From Rugamonas rubra (GTDB taxonomy: Bacteria > Pseudomonadota > Gammaproteobacteria > Burkholderiales > Burkholderiaceae_D): a stretch of 64,000 nt of DNA. This document shows, piece after piece, positions 56,829 to 64,000 of the stretch. The stretch is taken from assembly GCF_900114705.1 (NCBI RefSeq), contig NZ_FOTW01000028.1:31341-95340 (forward strand), in the 5' to 3' direction. Each line of letters starts with the position of its first letter. Positions within the stretch are counted from its first letter, which is position 1. The notes under the pieces were generated by a model. That model did not search any database. It was given only the letters and a program-made list of their open reading frames with translations, and was not told the origin of the DNA. Position numbers and translations under genes: made by a program.

Positions 56829-57917
56829 TCAGGCGGCCAGCGGCTGCGGCTTGAGCGCGACCAGGCGGGCGGTGGCGCCGGCGATGAACTGGGCGCCGAA
56901 GACGCGCCGCTCGGCCTGGGTGTCGTGGCTGTCGATCAGGTTGGCCAGCAGGTCGGCGGCGGCGGCGGCCATCTTCTGCATCGGCTGGCGCAGGGTGGTC
57001 AGGTTGTAGCTGAGCCAGTTGGACGGCTCGACCGCGTCGAAGCCGGCCACCGACAGCCGGCCCGGCACGTCGATGCCGAGCTCGTGGCGGGCGCAGTCGA
57101 GGCAGCCGATGGCCATCACGTCGTTGCCGCAGATGATGGCGTCGGGCGCCCGGCCCAGCTGGGCGATGACGGCGCGCAGGCCGTCGGCGCCGCTGCGGTA
57201 GTCGTGGTTGCCGGTCACCACCACCGGCGGCGGCAGGCCCAGCTCGGCCAGCCGCTCGCAGGCGGCCTGGCGCCGCTCGGCCGAGGCGCTGGAGTCGGCC
57301 GGGCCGTCGACGATGGCGAACTGGCGGTGGCCGGCCGCCGCCAGCCGCGACACCAGCATGCGGCTGGCGTCGCGCTGGTCGCACAGTACGCTGTTCACGC
57401 TGTGCATGCGCTGGTCGGAGGCGGCGCGGTTGAACATCACCAGCGGCACGTGGCGCCGCTCGAACTCGCCGATGTGGGCGTCGCTCAGGCCGGCCGAGGC
57501 GATCACGCCGTCGACCTGGTATTGCCAGACGTCGGCCAGGGCCTGGTCGACGTCGGCCTCGCGCGCCAGGTTGAACAGCAGCACGCGCTTGCCGTGGCGC
57601 ACCAGTTGCTGGCTCAGCTCGGACAGCGCCTCCGGGTAGTACAAATTCGTCAGGTTGCTGATGATGACCGCCACCATGTTGCTGCGCCGGGTGATCAGGC
57701 TGCGCGCGGCGGCGTTGGGGATGTAGTCGAGCTCGGCGGCGGCGGCCATCACGCGGGCGTAGGTCTCCTTCGACACGCTGGCGCCGGGCTTGAAGCAGCG
57801 CGACACGGCCGACTGCGACACGCCGGCCGCCAGCGCCACGTCGTAAGAGGTGACGCGGCGCGCCTCGTGGGCGGTGGCGCTGGTGGGCGGACTTGGGGGC
57901 GGCTTGGCTTTTTTCAT
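56829..57917 (-). CDS. LacI-family transcriptional regulator
   Basis: This 362-residue regulator has an N-terminal LacI helix-turn-helix (about 23-70: VTSYDVALAAGVSQSAVSRC and ARVMAAAAELDYIPNAAARS) and a periplasmic-binding-like effector domain (RSNMVAVIISNLTNLYYPEA). It probably represses a sugar-use gene, but no transport or catabolic gene is next to it. The start MKKAKPPPSP fits; the longer upstream reading adds a leader not seen in the family. A homologous pair to the TetR-regulated loci is not seen. Confidence 0.92.
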   Translation of the reverse strand: MKKAKPPPSPPTSATAHEARRVTSYDVALAAGVSQSAVSRCFKPGASVSKETYARVMAAAAELDYIPNAAARSLITRRSNMVAVIISNLTNLYYPEALSELSQQLVRHGKRVLLFNLAREADVDQALADVWQYQVDGVIASAGLSDAHIGEFERRHVPLVMFNRAASDQRMHSVNSVLCDQRDASRMLVSRLAAAGHRQFAIVDGPADSSASAERRQAACERLAELGLPPPVVVTGNHDYRSGADGLRAVIAQLGRAPDAIICGNDVMAIGCLDCARHELGIDVPGRLSVAGFDAVEPSNWLSYNLTTLRQPMQKMAAAAADLLANLIDSHDTQAERRVFGAQFIAGATARLVALKPQPLAA

Positions 57918-58198
57918 CGTCTCGGTGTGCGCGAACGGCCGCTGCGGGACACGGTGCGTGGCGTCGGCGGCCTCTCTTATACGGTCGAGGATAGCCGAAT
58001 GTATTACTTTGTGGCAATGCCCTGGGGGATGCTTGCATGAAATAACCTTCGGGAGCGCACAAGAAAGGTGCAAACTGCCCAATTCGCCCCCAATGGCCGT
58101 GGAAAGTTCGGCCGCGGTGTGCACCGGGCGGCGCCGGGTCTGTCGGATCGGAAAATTATCTGATACAATCCCGCCCCTTTATCACGTGAAGGGTCGAC

Positions 58199-59449
58199 AT
58201 GGCCATTGCTTGCGGCGTCGATTTTGGCACGTCAAATTCCACAGTGGGCTGGGTCCGCCCAGGTCACCCGGTAATGCTGGGTCTCGAGGACGGCAAGACC
58301 ACCTTGCCGTCGGTCGTCTTCTTCAACGCCGAGGACGAGGAGGTCAGCTTCGGACGTGCCGCGCTGGCCGAGTACCTGGCCGGCTACGAGGGGCGCCTGA
58401 TGCGCTCGCTCAAGAGTTTGCTGGGCACCAGCCTGATCGACGGTCAGACGGAGGTGGGCGGCCGCGCCTTGCCCTTCCGCATGCTGCTGGCCCAGTTCAT
58501 CGGCGAGATCAAGCGCCGCGCCGAGCAGTCGGCCGGCCGCGAGTTCACCTCGGCCGTGTTCGGCCGCCCGGTGTTCTTCATCGACGACAGCAAGGCCAAC
58601 GACCAGCTGGCCGAGGACACGTTGGCCGAGGTGGCCCGCTCGGTCGGCTTCAAGGACATCGCCTTCCAGTTCGAACCGATCGCCGCCGCCTTCGACTACG
58701 AGTCGCAGATCGCCCGCGAGGAGCTGGTGCTGATCGCCGACATCGGCGGCGGCACCTCGGACTTCTCGCTGGTGCGCCTGTCGCCAGAGCGGGCCGGCAA
58801 GGCCGAGCGGCGCGACGACATTTTGGCCAACGGCGGCGTGCACATCGGCGGCACCGACTTCGACAAGTACCTGAGCCTGTCGGCGGTGATGCCGCTGCTG
58901 GGCTACGGCAGCCGCCTGCGCAACAACAGCGAGGTGCCGTCGAGCTACTACTTCAACCTGGCCACCTGGCACACCATCAACCTGGCCTACACCAAGAAGA
59001 TGTGGACCCAGCTGGCCGACATCAGCCGCGACGCGGCCGAACCGGACAAGATGGGCCGGCTGCAAAAGCTGATCGACGAGCGCGCCGGCCACTGGCTGGC
59101 GATGAAGGTGGAGGAGGGCAAGATCGCCCTGTCGGCCGACCCGGTGGTGCAACTGGCGCTGGACCGGCTCAGCCCGGCGGCGACCATCGAGCTGCGCCGC
59201 GAGGGCTTCGACGAGGCCATAGTCCACCTGGTCGGCTCGGTCGAGAGCACCGTGCTGAACCTGCTGCGCGACGCCGGCGTCAAGCCGGAGCAGGTCGACA
59301 CCGTGTTCTTCACCGGCGGCTCGAGCGGCGTGCGTTCGCTGCGCGAGAAGATCGCCGCGTTGGTGCCGGGCGCGCGCAAGGTCGAGGGCGACTTGTTCGG
59401 CAGCATCGGCGCCGGTCTGGCGATCGACGCGGTGCGCAAGTTCGGCTGA
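58199..59449 (+). CDS. YegD-like Hsp70-family protein
   Basis: This 416-residue protein has the Hsp70/actin ATPase motifs: phosphate-1 VDFGTSNSTVG near 7-17, phosphate-2 LIADIGGGTSDFSLV and adenosine motif FFTGGSSGVRSL. It lacks the substrate-binding C-terminal domain of DnaK, as YegD does. The function is uncertain (a minor chaperone). It is divergent from the LacI gene and followed by an exonuclease gene after 130 bp. Confidence 0.9.
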   Translation: MAIACGVDFGTSNSTVGWVRPGHPVMLGLEDGKTTLPSVVFFNAEDEEVSFGRAALAEYLAGYEGRLMRSLKSLLGTSLIDGQTEVGGRALPFRMLLAQFIGEIKRRAEQSAGREFTSAVFGRPVFFIDDSKANDQLAEDTLAEVARSVGFKDIAFQFEPIAAAFDYESQIAREELVLIADIGGGTSDFSLVRLSPERAGKAERRDDILANGGVHIGGTDFDKYLSLSAVMPLLGYGSRLRNNSEVPSSYYFNLATWHTINLAYTKKMWTQLADISRDAAEPDKMGRLQKLIDERAGHWLAMKVEEGKIALSADPVVQLALDRLSPAATIELRREGFDEAIVHLVGSVESTVLNLLRDAGVKPEQVDTVFFTGGSSGVRSLREKIAALVPGARKVEGDLFGSIGAGLAIDAVRKFG

Positions 59450-59579
59450 GTTCCCTGGTAGGGCTTGGGCCGGGGAGATTGGCCGGGCCCGCCCGCTGCG
59501 GTACAATCGCGCTCTTTCGTACCGACCCACCGCGCGGCCCCGGCCGCGCCACCGTAGCTCCACCGCAAGGAAACGCGCA

Positions 59580-60209
59580 ATGAATGTGTTCGACAAACCG
59601 ATCGTCATGATCGACTTTGAAACCACCGGCCTGTCGCCCGACATGGGCGACCGCATCACCGAGGTGGCGGCGCTGCGCATCGTGGGCGGCCGCGTGGTCG
59701 AACGCTATGTCTCGCTGATCAACTGCAAGGTGCGGATTCCCTCCTTCATCACCGGCCTGACCGGCATCACCCAGGCGATGGTCGACGGCGCGCCCTCGGT
59801 GGCGCAGGTGATGCCGGCGCTGCTCGACTTCATCGGCGAGGACGCCCTGTCGGCCCACAACGCCAGCTTCGACGAGAAGTTCCTGCGCGCCGAGGCGGCC
59901 CGGCTGGGCTTGACGCCGGCGCACCAGGGGCTGGTGTGCTCGCTCAAGCTGGCGCGCCGGGTGTTCCCGCAACTGACGAGCTACAAGCTGGGCAACCTGT
60001 CCGGCCAGCTGGGCATCGCCTTCAAGAGCGCGGCGCACAGGGCCGAGTCCGACGCCGAGGTGGCCGCCGAGGTGCTGATCCACATCGGCCACCACATCGG
60101 CCGCACCTACGGCATCCGCGAGGTCGACCCGGCGTTGCTGCAGTCGGTCAACAGGCTGGCCGCCGCCAAGGTGCACCAGTTTTTGCAGAAGCAGGCGCCG
60201 CCGGTTTAA
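59580..60209 (+). CDS. DnaQ-like 3'-5' exonuclease
   Basis: This 209-residue DEDDh exonuclease has DFETTG (Asp12, Glu14), HNASFDEKFL and HRAESDAEVAAEVL, all three Exo motifs. It is shorter than the replicative proofreading subunit at 15455-16165 and is a paralogue of unknown role, perhaps RNase T/ExoX-like DNA or RNA trimming. The downstream end lies 10 bp from the stop of the AT-rich PLP-enzyme gene, so the native genome ends right after it. Confidence 0.9.
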   Translation: MNVFDKPIVMIDFETTGLSPDMGDRITEVAALRIVGGRVVERYVSLINCKVRIPSFITGLTGITQAMVDGAPSVAQVMPALLDFIGEDALSAHNASFDEKFLRAEAARLGLTPAHQGLVCSLKLARRVFPQLTSYKLGNLSGQLGIAFKSAAHRAESDAEVAAEVLIHIGHHIGRTYGIREVDPALLQSVNRLAAAKVHQFLQKQAPPV

Positions 60210-60219
60210 GCGCTGTCAC

Positions 60220-61164
60220 TTACTGTCGAAAGTACCACAAACCATGATCGTATATCAGCGATAAAATTTTTCGGCTATTTGTGGCGCAGCCAGCAATTTT
60301 CCGTGCTACGGCAAAACAGGCTGCAGAGGTGTTGCCAATAAAGTAGCCGTGGGCGCCGGCGAACGCATTTTGGGCAGCTATCATCGTTGTAAAATCGACA
60401 TTTACTCGCTCCGTCACTAATGACCAATCAAGCAAAGGTGGGCTGACGCCAACTGCAATTCCTTCGAAACGATGCTCAATAAATACGCCTCTTTGGCTAT
60501 CGCAGCCCTCTGGTTCGACCAAAATTACCTCTACATCATAGTGAGCCGATAGTAAACTACGCGCGATTCCTGTGAGGCTGGCACCGGTCCCCGCACCGGC
60601 AACCAAAATGATTGACTCCACAGTAGGCCATCCTTGTAATTGGGAAACAATTTCCGCTCCCGTTCCATATTCGTGCGCTTTTACATTGCCCGGATTAGAG
60701 AACTGATCGGTATAGAAGTACTGTTTTCCTAAATTTTCGGCATTTCTCTGATGCCATTCGACGACCTCTCTTGGCGTAGATCCCGCTTTCAACATCTCGA
60801 CGCCAATGAGTGTTGCACCGAACAATTCCAAACAGCGCCGCTTCGTTGGGCTAAAATTCAACCCTACTGCAAGTTCGACCGGCACGCCGAATTCAGAGCA
60901 CGCAGCAATCAATCCAAATCCAAAATTGCCACCGGTTTTTTCAATGACGGTAGTTTGACCTTGGACTATGGAGCCCGATTGAAGCGCATCCTGAATAATA
61001 TAGCGAGCAGCGCGCACCTTGTGACTTCCGCCTGGGTTATTGCATTCAAACTTTACCAATACTCCGGGCTCAACTTCTTGAAGATAACTTGGGGTTCCTC
61101 CAAAAATAGAGGTAGTCGAAAAATGATTATTTGGCCATTTCAGCTGATCTTTTTGATTCAACAT
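60220..61164 (-). CDS. Cysteine-synthase-like PLP enzyme
   Basis: This 314-residue fold-type II PLP enzyme has the PLP Lys in ECNNPGGSHKVRAARYI, the Asn loop as EKTGGNFGFGL, phosphate loop VAGAGTGASLTG and PEGCDSQRG. O-acetylserine sulfhydrylases carry NPGGSVKDR and TSGNTG, so the substrate loop here differs and the nucleophile need not be sulfide. With an O-acetylserine donor made by the acetyltransferase upstream in the operon it could make a beta-substituted alanine. The gene overlaps the MFS gene by 38 bp and is AT-rich, unlike the genome. Confidence 0.88.
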   Translation of the reverse strand: MLNQKDQLKWPNNHFSTTSIFGGTPSYLQEVEPGVLVKFECNNPGGSHKVRAARYIIQDALQSGSIVQGQTTVIEKTGGNFGFGLIAACSEFGVPVELAVGLNFSPTKRRCLELFGATLIGVEMLKAGSTPREVVEWHQRNAENLGKQYFYTDQFSNPGNVKAHEYGTGAEIVSQLQGWPTVESIILVAGAGTGASLTGIARSLLSAHYDVEVILVEPEGCDSQRGVFIEHRFEGIAVGVSPPLLDWSLVTERVNVDFTTMIAAQNAFAGAHGYFIGNTSAACFAVARKIAGCATNSRKILSLIYDHGLWYFRQ

Positions 61165-62359
61165 GATGGGGCCCTTTCTGAAGTGTATTCCAACATAATG
61201 ACATACCGATTAAACACAAAGGCACTACCATTATATTAGTGCCATTCCAACCCAATCCTGCCAATAACGGTGCCGGTAAAAAAGCACCTAAAGTGGCGCA
61301 GCCAGCAATTGCCGTGTCATTGATTCCTTGCCAGCAATGACGTTCTTGATCCAGTACATTCTGTACTAATACTGTCCCACCTCCTAAGTAAACAAAATTC
61401 CAACCTAATCCGACAAGAATAAGTGAAATTGGGAAAATATTATAGCTGACGTCCAACATTCCAAGCCCGGCTGCGGTGAGTAACATAGAAAAACCGGTGA
61501 TTAATACTTTCTGCAAGCCAATTTTATTAACTAATGAATTAATAAAAAATGACGGAATAAACATTGCGAGAACATGAGCTTGAATTGCGCGGGAAATTGT
61601 ATCAAAAGTACAAATATTCTTCATGACAAGCGAAGACTGAATCATAAGTAAATTCATCATGAAGTAACCGCTTGCTGATGAAAACACCGCTGTCACAACA
61701 AACATATTCCAGCGCCTAACACCAATTTGACTCGCAGGATTGAAATTTGCCGCTAAACTAATCCCGGGATTTAAGGGTTTCCATATTATCATAAGAACTA
61801 GGCTAAGCGCGCCAAACAAAGAAAAGGCTGCGTAGCACAGAGAGAATTCCTTATAACCGTCAAAATTGCGTAATAAGCTGGCGATGAATGGACCTGCGAT
61901 TGCCGCCAGCACGCCTCCAGCGACGACAAATGATATGGCCTTGGCTTTTAGTTCTTGTGCTATATTGTCAACCGCTGCAAACCTATAAAAATTCGCACAG
62001 GAAATATATATTCCCATTAATCCATGTGATAAAATTAATAAAGAGAAATTTCCTTTATCTATTGAATAGTATCCAACCATGCCTGCGATGGTTAAGAAGA
62101 TGGAGCCGATAGCAAACATGATGCGCCGTCCGTAACGGCGCATCAACATAGATACCGGATAGGTGAAGAGCATGACCGCGAAAAATTGAGTGCCATATGG
62201 AACTGTTCCCAAGGCTGCGGTGGAAGCTAGTTTCGCCCCTACCAACGCAGCGATAGTGACTGAAATTACGGCAACGGTTAGGTTGATAGCTTGCCCTAGT
62301 GTCAATAGATATGTCGCCCAAGGCACGCGGGTTAAATGCGATGATTGTATGGTTGCCAT
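61127..62359 (-). CDS. MFS transporter
   Basis: This 410-residue inner-membrane transporter has about 12 predicted helices and the MFS loop between helices 2 and 3 (SMLMRRYGRRIMFAIGS). The start MATIQSSHL was chosen because GGAG lies 5 nt upstream of the ATG; a start 21 bp earlier lacks one. The overlap with the PLP gene and the 47 bp to the upstream AlaX gene point to one operon. It probably exports the product of the cluster, though import is not excluded. AT-rich. Confidence 0.9.
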   Translation of the reverse strand: MATIQSSHLTRVPWATYLLTLGQAINLTVAVISVTIAALVGAKLASTAALGTVPYGTQFFAVMLFTYPVSMLMRRYGRRIMFAIGSIFLTIAGMVGYYSIDKGNFSLLILSHGLMGIYISCANFYRFAAVDNIAQELKAKAISFVVAGGVLAAIAGPFIASLLRNFDGYKEFSLCYAAFSLFGALSLVLMIIWKPLNPGISLAANFNPASQIGVRRWNMFVVTAVFSSASGYFMMNLLMIQSSLVMKNICTFDTISRAIQAHVLAMFIPSFFINSLVNKIGLQKVLITGFSMLLTAAGLGMLDVSYNIFPISLILVGLGWNFVYLGGGTVLVQNVLDQERHCWQGINDTAIAGCATLGAFLPAPLLAGLGWNGTNIMVVPLCLIGMSLCWNTLQKGPHHVESKRSAEMAK

Positions 62360-62406
62360 AGCTACTCCAAAGGATATCAAGTTAGCGGTATGGAATTTGG
62401 AATCGA

Positions 62407-63173
62407 CTATTTGTGGTATCGATCAACATCAAAGATGGCTGCAGGAAAGTTGCACGATAGCCTTTCTTTTCCGGCACCAAGACTCTTGCGATGTACACTC
62501 AACAACCCAATTGGGGCGCAGCAGTCAACATGGGTTCCGCCGCAAGGTATAACGTGTTCCGCACAATGCCAAAATCTGACATCGGGGATAATTGAATGTG
62601 TACTTACGGATACTAATGAGTTTTGCTTAACAAATTGATTCGCACAGGCTTCTATTTGTGTGATTTCTTCGGGTGTAAATCGATCTTTTATTCCGAAATC
62701 AAAACGTGCAGAGTTGATTTTTATATGGCAGCCAAGAATAGATTTAACTGCATCGGGACGATGCATCCCAACTCCGATATATAATAAATGCGATGCGGTG
62801 TGACTAAGAGACAAACGGGAGCGCCGTTCAATATCGATGCTTACTATGACTTCAGAGCCAATTTCAAGTCCGGCCAACATGATTTGATCGTCAATGTGAA
62901 CAAGATGCCAGATCACGCCATCCACCTGCACGTCTGGAAATTCCTTTAAACCGCTGAAATTTGTGTATATTTTTTTGCGCCTGTAAAACGAATAATGCGC
63001 CCATCTGGAAAAAAAATTGTACCTTGATCGGCTTCCTGCCCACCGCCTTCTGGAAAAGCGACCGTTGTGTCAAGTTCAATATAGTCCGGTCCTACTTTGA
63101 TAATTTTTGCCGTTGCCTGAGAAAGATAGAAATCATCGTAGTATAATTTATTTGTCTGGCGGTCGAGTTTCAT
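62407..63173 (-). CDS. AlaX-type tRNA editing protein, split by a -1 frameshift
   Basis: Two overlapping frames join into a 255-residue AlaX-like protein. The first (63173-62946) has the N-terminal glycine motif VAFPEGGGQEADQGTIFF. The second (to 62407) has the zinc site HTASHLL and CGGTHV, all four ligands. AlaX hydrolyses Ser- or Gly-charged tRNA-Ala. The frames meet at seven A residues (62970-62976), read A_AAA_AAA in the zero frame. A -1 slip continues as KKIYTNFSGLKEF, matching the family. This may be programmed slippage, a true mutation or a sequencing error. The start overlaps the acetyltransferase stop (TAATG). Confidence 0.8.
62970..62976 (-). other. A7 slippery site in the AlaX gene
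   Basis: Seven T on the plus strand give GCA AAA AAA TAT in the zero frame, an exact X_XXY_YYZ heptamer. The zero frame hits TAA at 62946-62948; the -1 frame continues into the catalytic domain. I see no obvious downstream Shine-Dalgarno enhancer or pseudoknot. Confidence 0.7.
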
Positions 63174-63802
63174 TATCCTTGACTCCATGTGTCCGGGAGG
63201 ACTCGAAGATTATTGTCATTGCCATGGAAAATTACTTGCGTGCTTGTGCGCAATATAACTTTGCAATGAGACGCCACATTGTTGGTGACTGTACATTGTG
63301 GTCCAATAAATACATCATCGCCGATTGTAACGGGGCCAAATACACAAGCAAATGCACCAATTTGCACTCGATTACCGATGGTAGGGTGACGTTTTCCTGT
63401 TGAATTATTTGAAATTCCACGAGCGCCAAGGGTGACGCCACCAAGAACGTAACAGTCATCGCCAATTTCCACCGTTTCTCCAAATACAGTTCCAATCCCG
63501 TGATCGAGAATGAATCGTTTGCCAATTCGGCAAGCAGGATTCAGATCGGCACCGGAAAGTAATTTACCTCGGCTAGAGATAATCGATGCATATAGCGGAA
63601 AATCGGGTTTTAGATTTACATTGCAATAAAAATGGCTATTAATTTTGTGCGCAAGGCGATAGTGTAAAACCGCTTTGAACGAAGTATAGGCTTGGATGAT
63701 TCGGAAAGAATCGTTATTGGCAGCAGGATATTTATTGGTAAATGCCTCAACATCTTCGGTCAATTCTAGCGCAACGTCGCTCAAGAGCGTTGTTCGATCC
63801 AA
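63173..63802 (-). CDS. Serine O-acetyltransferase-like protein
   Basis: This 209-residue hexapeptide-repeat acyltransferase has an N-terminal helical part (FKAVLHYRLAHKI) and a left-handed beta helix with DHGIGTVFGETVEIGDDCYV, GGVTLGARG and GKRHPTIGNRVQIGAFACVF, matching CysE. It should make O-acetyl-L-serine. No Met codon occurs near the N-terminus; the start is a TTG with weak AGG upstream. An in-frame stop (of a transposase) lies four codons earlier, so the original 5' end may have been altered by the junction. Confidence 0.85.
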   Translation of the reverse strand: MDRTTLLSDVALELTEDVEAFTNKYPAANNDSFRIIQAYTSFKAVLHYRLAHKINSHFYCNVNLKPDFPLYASIISSRGKLLSGADLNPACRIGKRFILDHGIGTVFGETVEIGDDCYVLGGVTLGARGISNNSTGKRHPTIGNRVQIGAFACVFGPVTIGDDVFIGPQCTVTNNVASHCKVILRTSTQVIFHGNDNNLRVLPDTWSQG

Positions 63803-63811
63803 TTTACCTGA

Positions 63812-64000
63812 TTATGTTCTTACGTCAGCCTTTCCCAGCACCATCCATTTCGGGCACGGCCTCGTCTGCGCCAGCGCGACCGCCAGTCGCGGCACCATGG
63901 CGGCCATGTCGGCGCGGCGGTTGAAGCGATACTGGACCTCGGCGAGGTATCGCCGGGCATACTTCGCGAATTTAAACGCGTGGTGCGTCCCGGACAGGGC
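63812..64000 (-). CDS. IS1595-family transposase (C-terminal part; continues beyond the window)
   Basis: The visible 62 residues read ALSGTHHAFKFAKYARRYLA then EVQYRFNRRADMAAM, the conserved end of IS1595/ISXO2-type DDE transposases (GTHHAxxxKYxxRYLxExxYRFNRR). Codon use is GC-rich, unlike the neighbouring island. The stop lies only 12 bp before the acetyltransferase TTG and in the same frame, so no normal IS end fits between them. The element is probably truncated at the junction. The rest lies outside the window. Confidence 0.85.
   Translation of the reverse strand, partial: ALSGTHHAFKFAKYARRYLAEVQYRFNRRADMAAMVPRLAVALAQTRPCPKWMVLGKADVRT

Noticed and set aside
62407..63188. Two separate small genes in place of one AlaX gene
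   Set aside because: The first half has only the AlaX glycine domain and the second only the zinc site. The second frame's only near start is a GTG inside family-like sequence, so one split gene fits better.

Overview
The window is about 64 kb of GC-rich chromosome from a betaproteobacterium. The likeliest source is the Massilia/Duganella/Janthinobacterium group of Oxalobacteraceae. The reasons are the Burkholderiales-type block gloB, SAM methyltransferase, rnhA, dnaQ, tRNA-Val, the XrtA exosortase, the many c-di-GMP proteins, and the scattered GGGTCTGACCC-type intergenic palindromes. Nothing here fixes the species. Most of the sequence looks like vertically inherited core or shell genome. 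The last 3.6 kb before the right edge is clearly AT-richer and looks foreign.

Layout. 1-1908: c-di-GMP signalling (a partial HDOD protein and a PAS-GGDEF-EAL protein). 2148-8340: divergent fatty-acid oxidation loci. On the minus strand are a thiolase and a degenerate FadJ-like protein; on the plus strand are an acyl-CoA dehydrogenase, an AidB-like dehydrogenase and a TetR regulator. 8633-16315: housekeeping genes (upp, an Hpt protein, a cold-shock gene, a LysR regulator beside malate synthase, gloB, a methyltransferase, rnhA, dnaQ, tRNA-Val). 16531-21424: a solute-binding protein, an IS3 remnant, a Fur-box TonB receptor, cytochrome b561 with a TetR regulator, and an enolase-superfamily fragment. 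21620-30817: a VOC protein, an orphan LivK-like protein, a chemoreceptor, a nitroreductase, an unknown 536-residue protein, XrtA-EpsI, and a trypsin-like protein without its catalytic His. 30910-34287: a Fur paralogue, a DUF2946 protein and an OprC-type copper receptor. 34546-41472: an oxygenase, a TetR/membrane pair, two LuxR-type regulators, a DoxX protein and a very large propeller histidine kinase. 41664-46924: a six-gene operon built around two hydrolases, a cysteine hydrolase and small membrane proteins. 47050-51080: an EAL protein, then a phospholipase C-like enzyme with its own PpiC-type foldase. 51276-60209: a DUF3142 pair, an unusual UvrD-like helicase, a LacI regulator, a YegD-like Hsp70 and a DnaQ-like exonuclease.

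The most interesting region is 60220-63802, an AT-rich minus-strand operon. It encodes a serine O-acetyltransferase, an AlaX-type tRNA editing protein (split by a -1 frameshift at an A7 run), an MFS transporter and a cysteine-synthase-like PLP enzyme. An IS1595-type transposase tail abuts it at the right edge. The acetyltransferase and PLP enzyme could make a beta-substituted alanine, the MFS protein could export it, and AlaX could clear tRNA mischarged with it. This reading, a small amino-acid antimetabolite cluster with tRNA-editing self-protection, is inference, but each family call is supported by visible motifs.

Other oddities include apparent pseudoenzymes (the FadJ-like protein, the trypsin-like protein and one LuxR receiver), at least six copies of intergenic palindromes, and a perfect 25-bp inverted repeat followed by a 14-bp tandem array.
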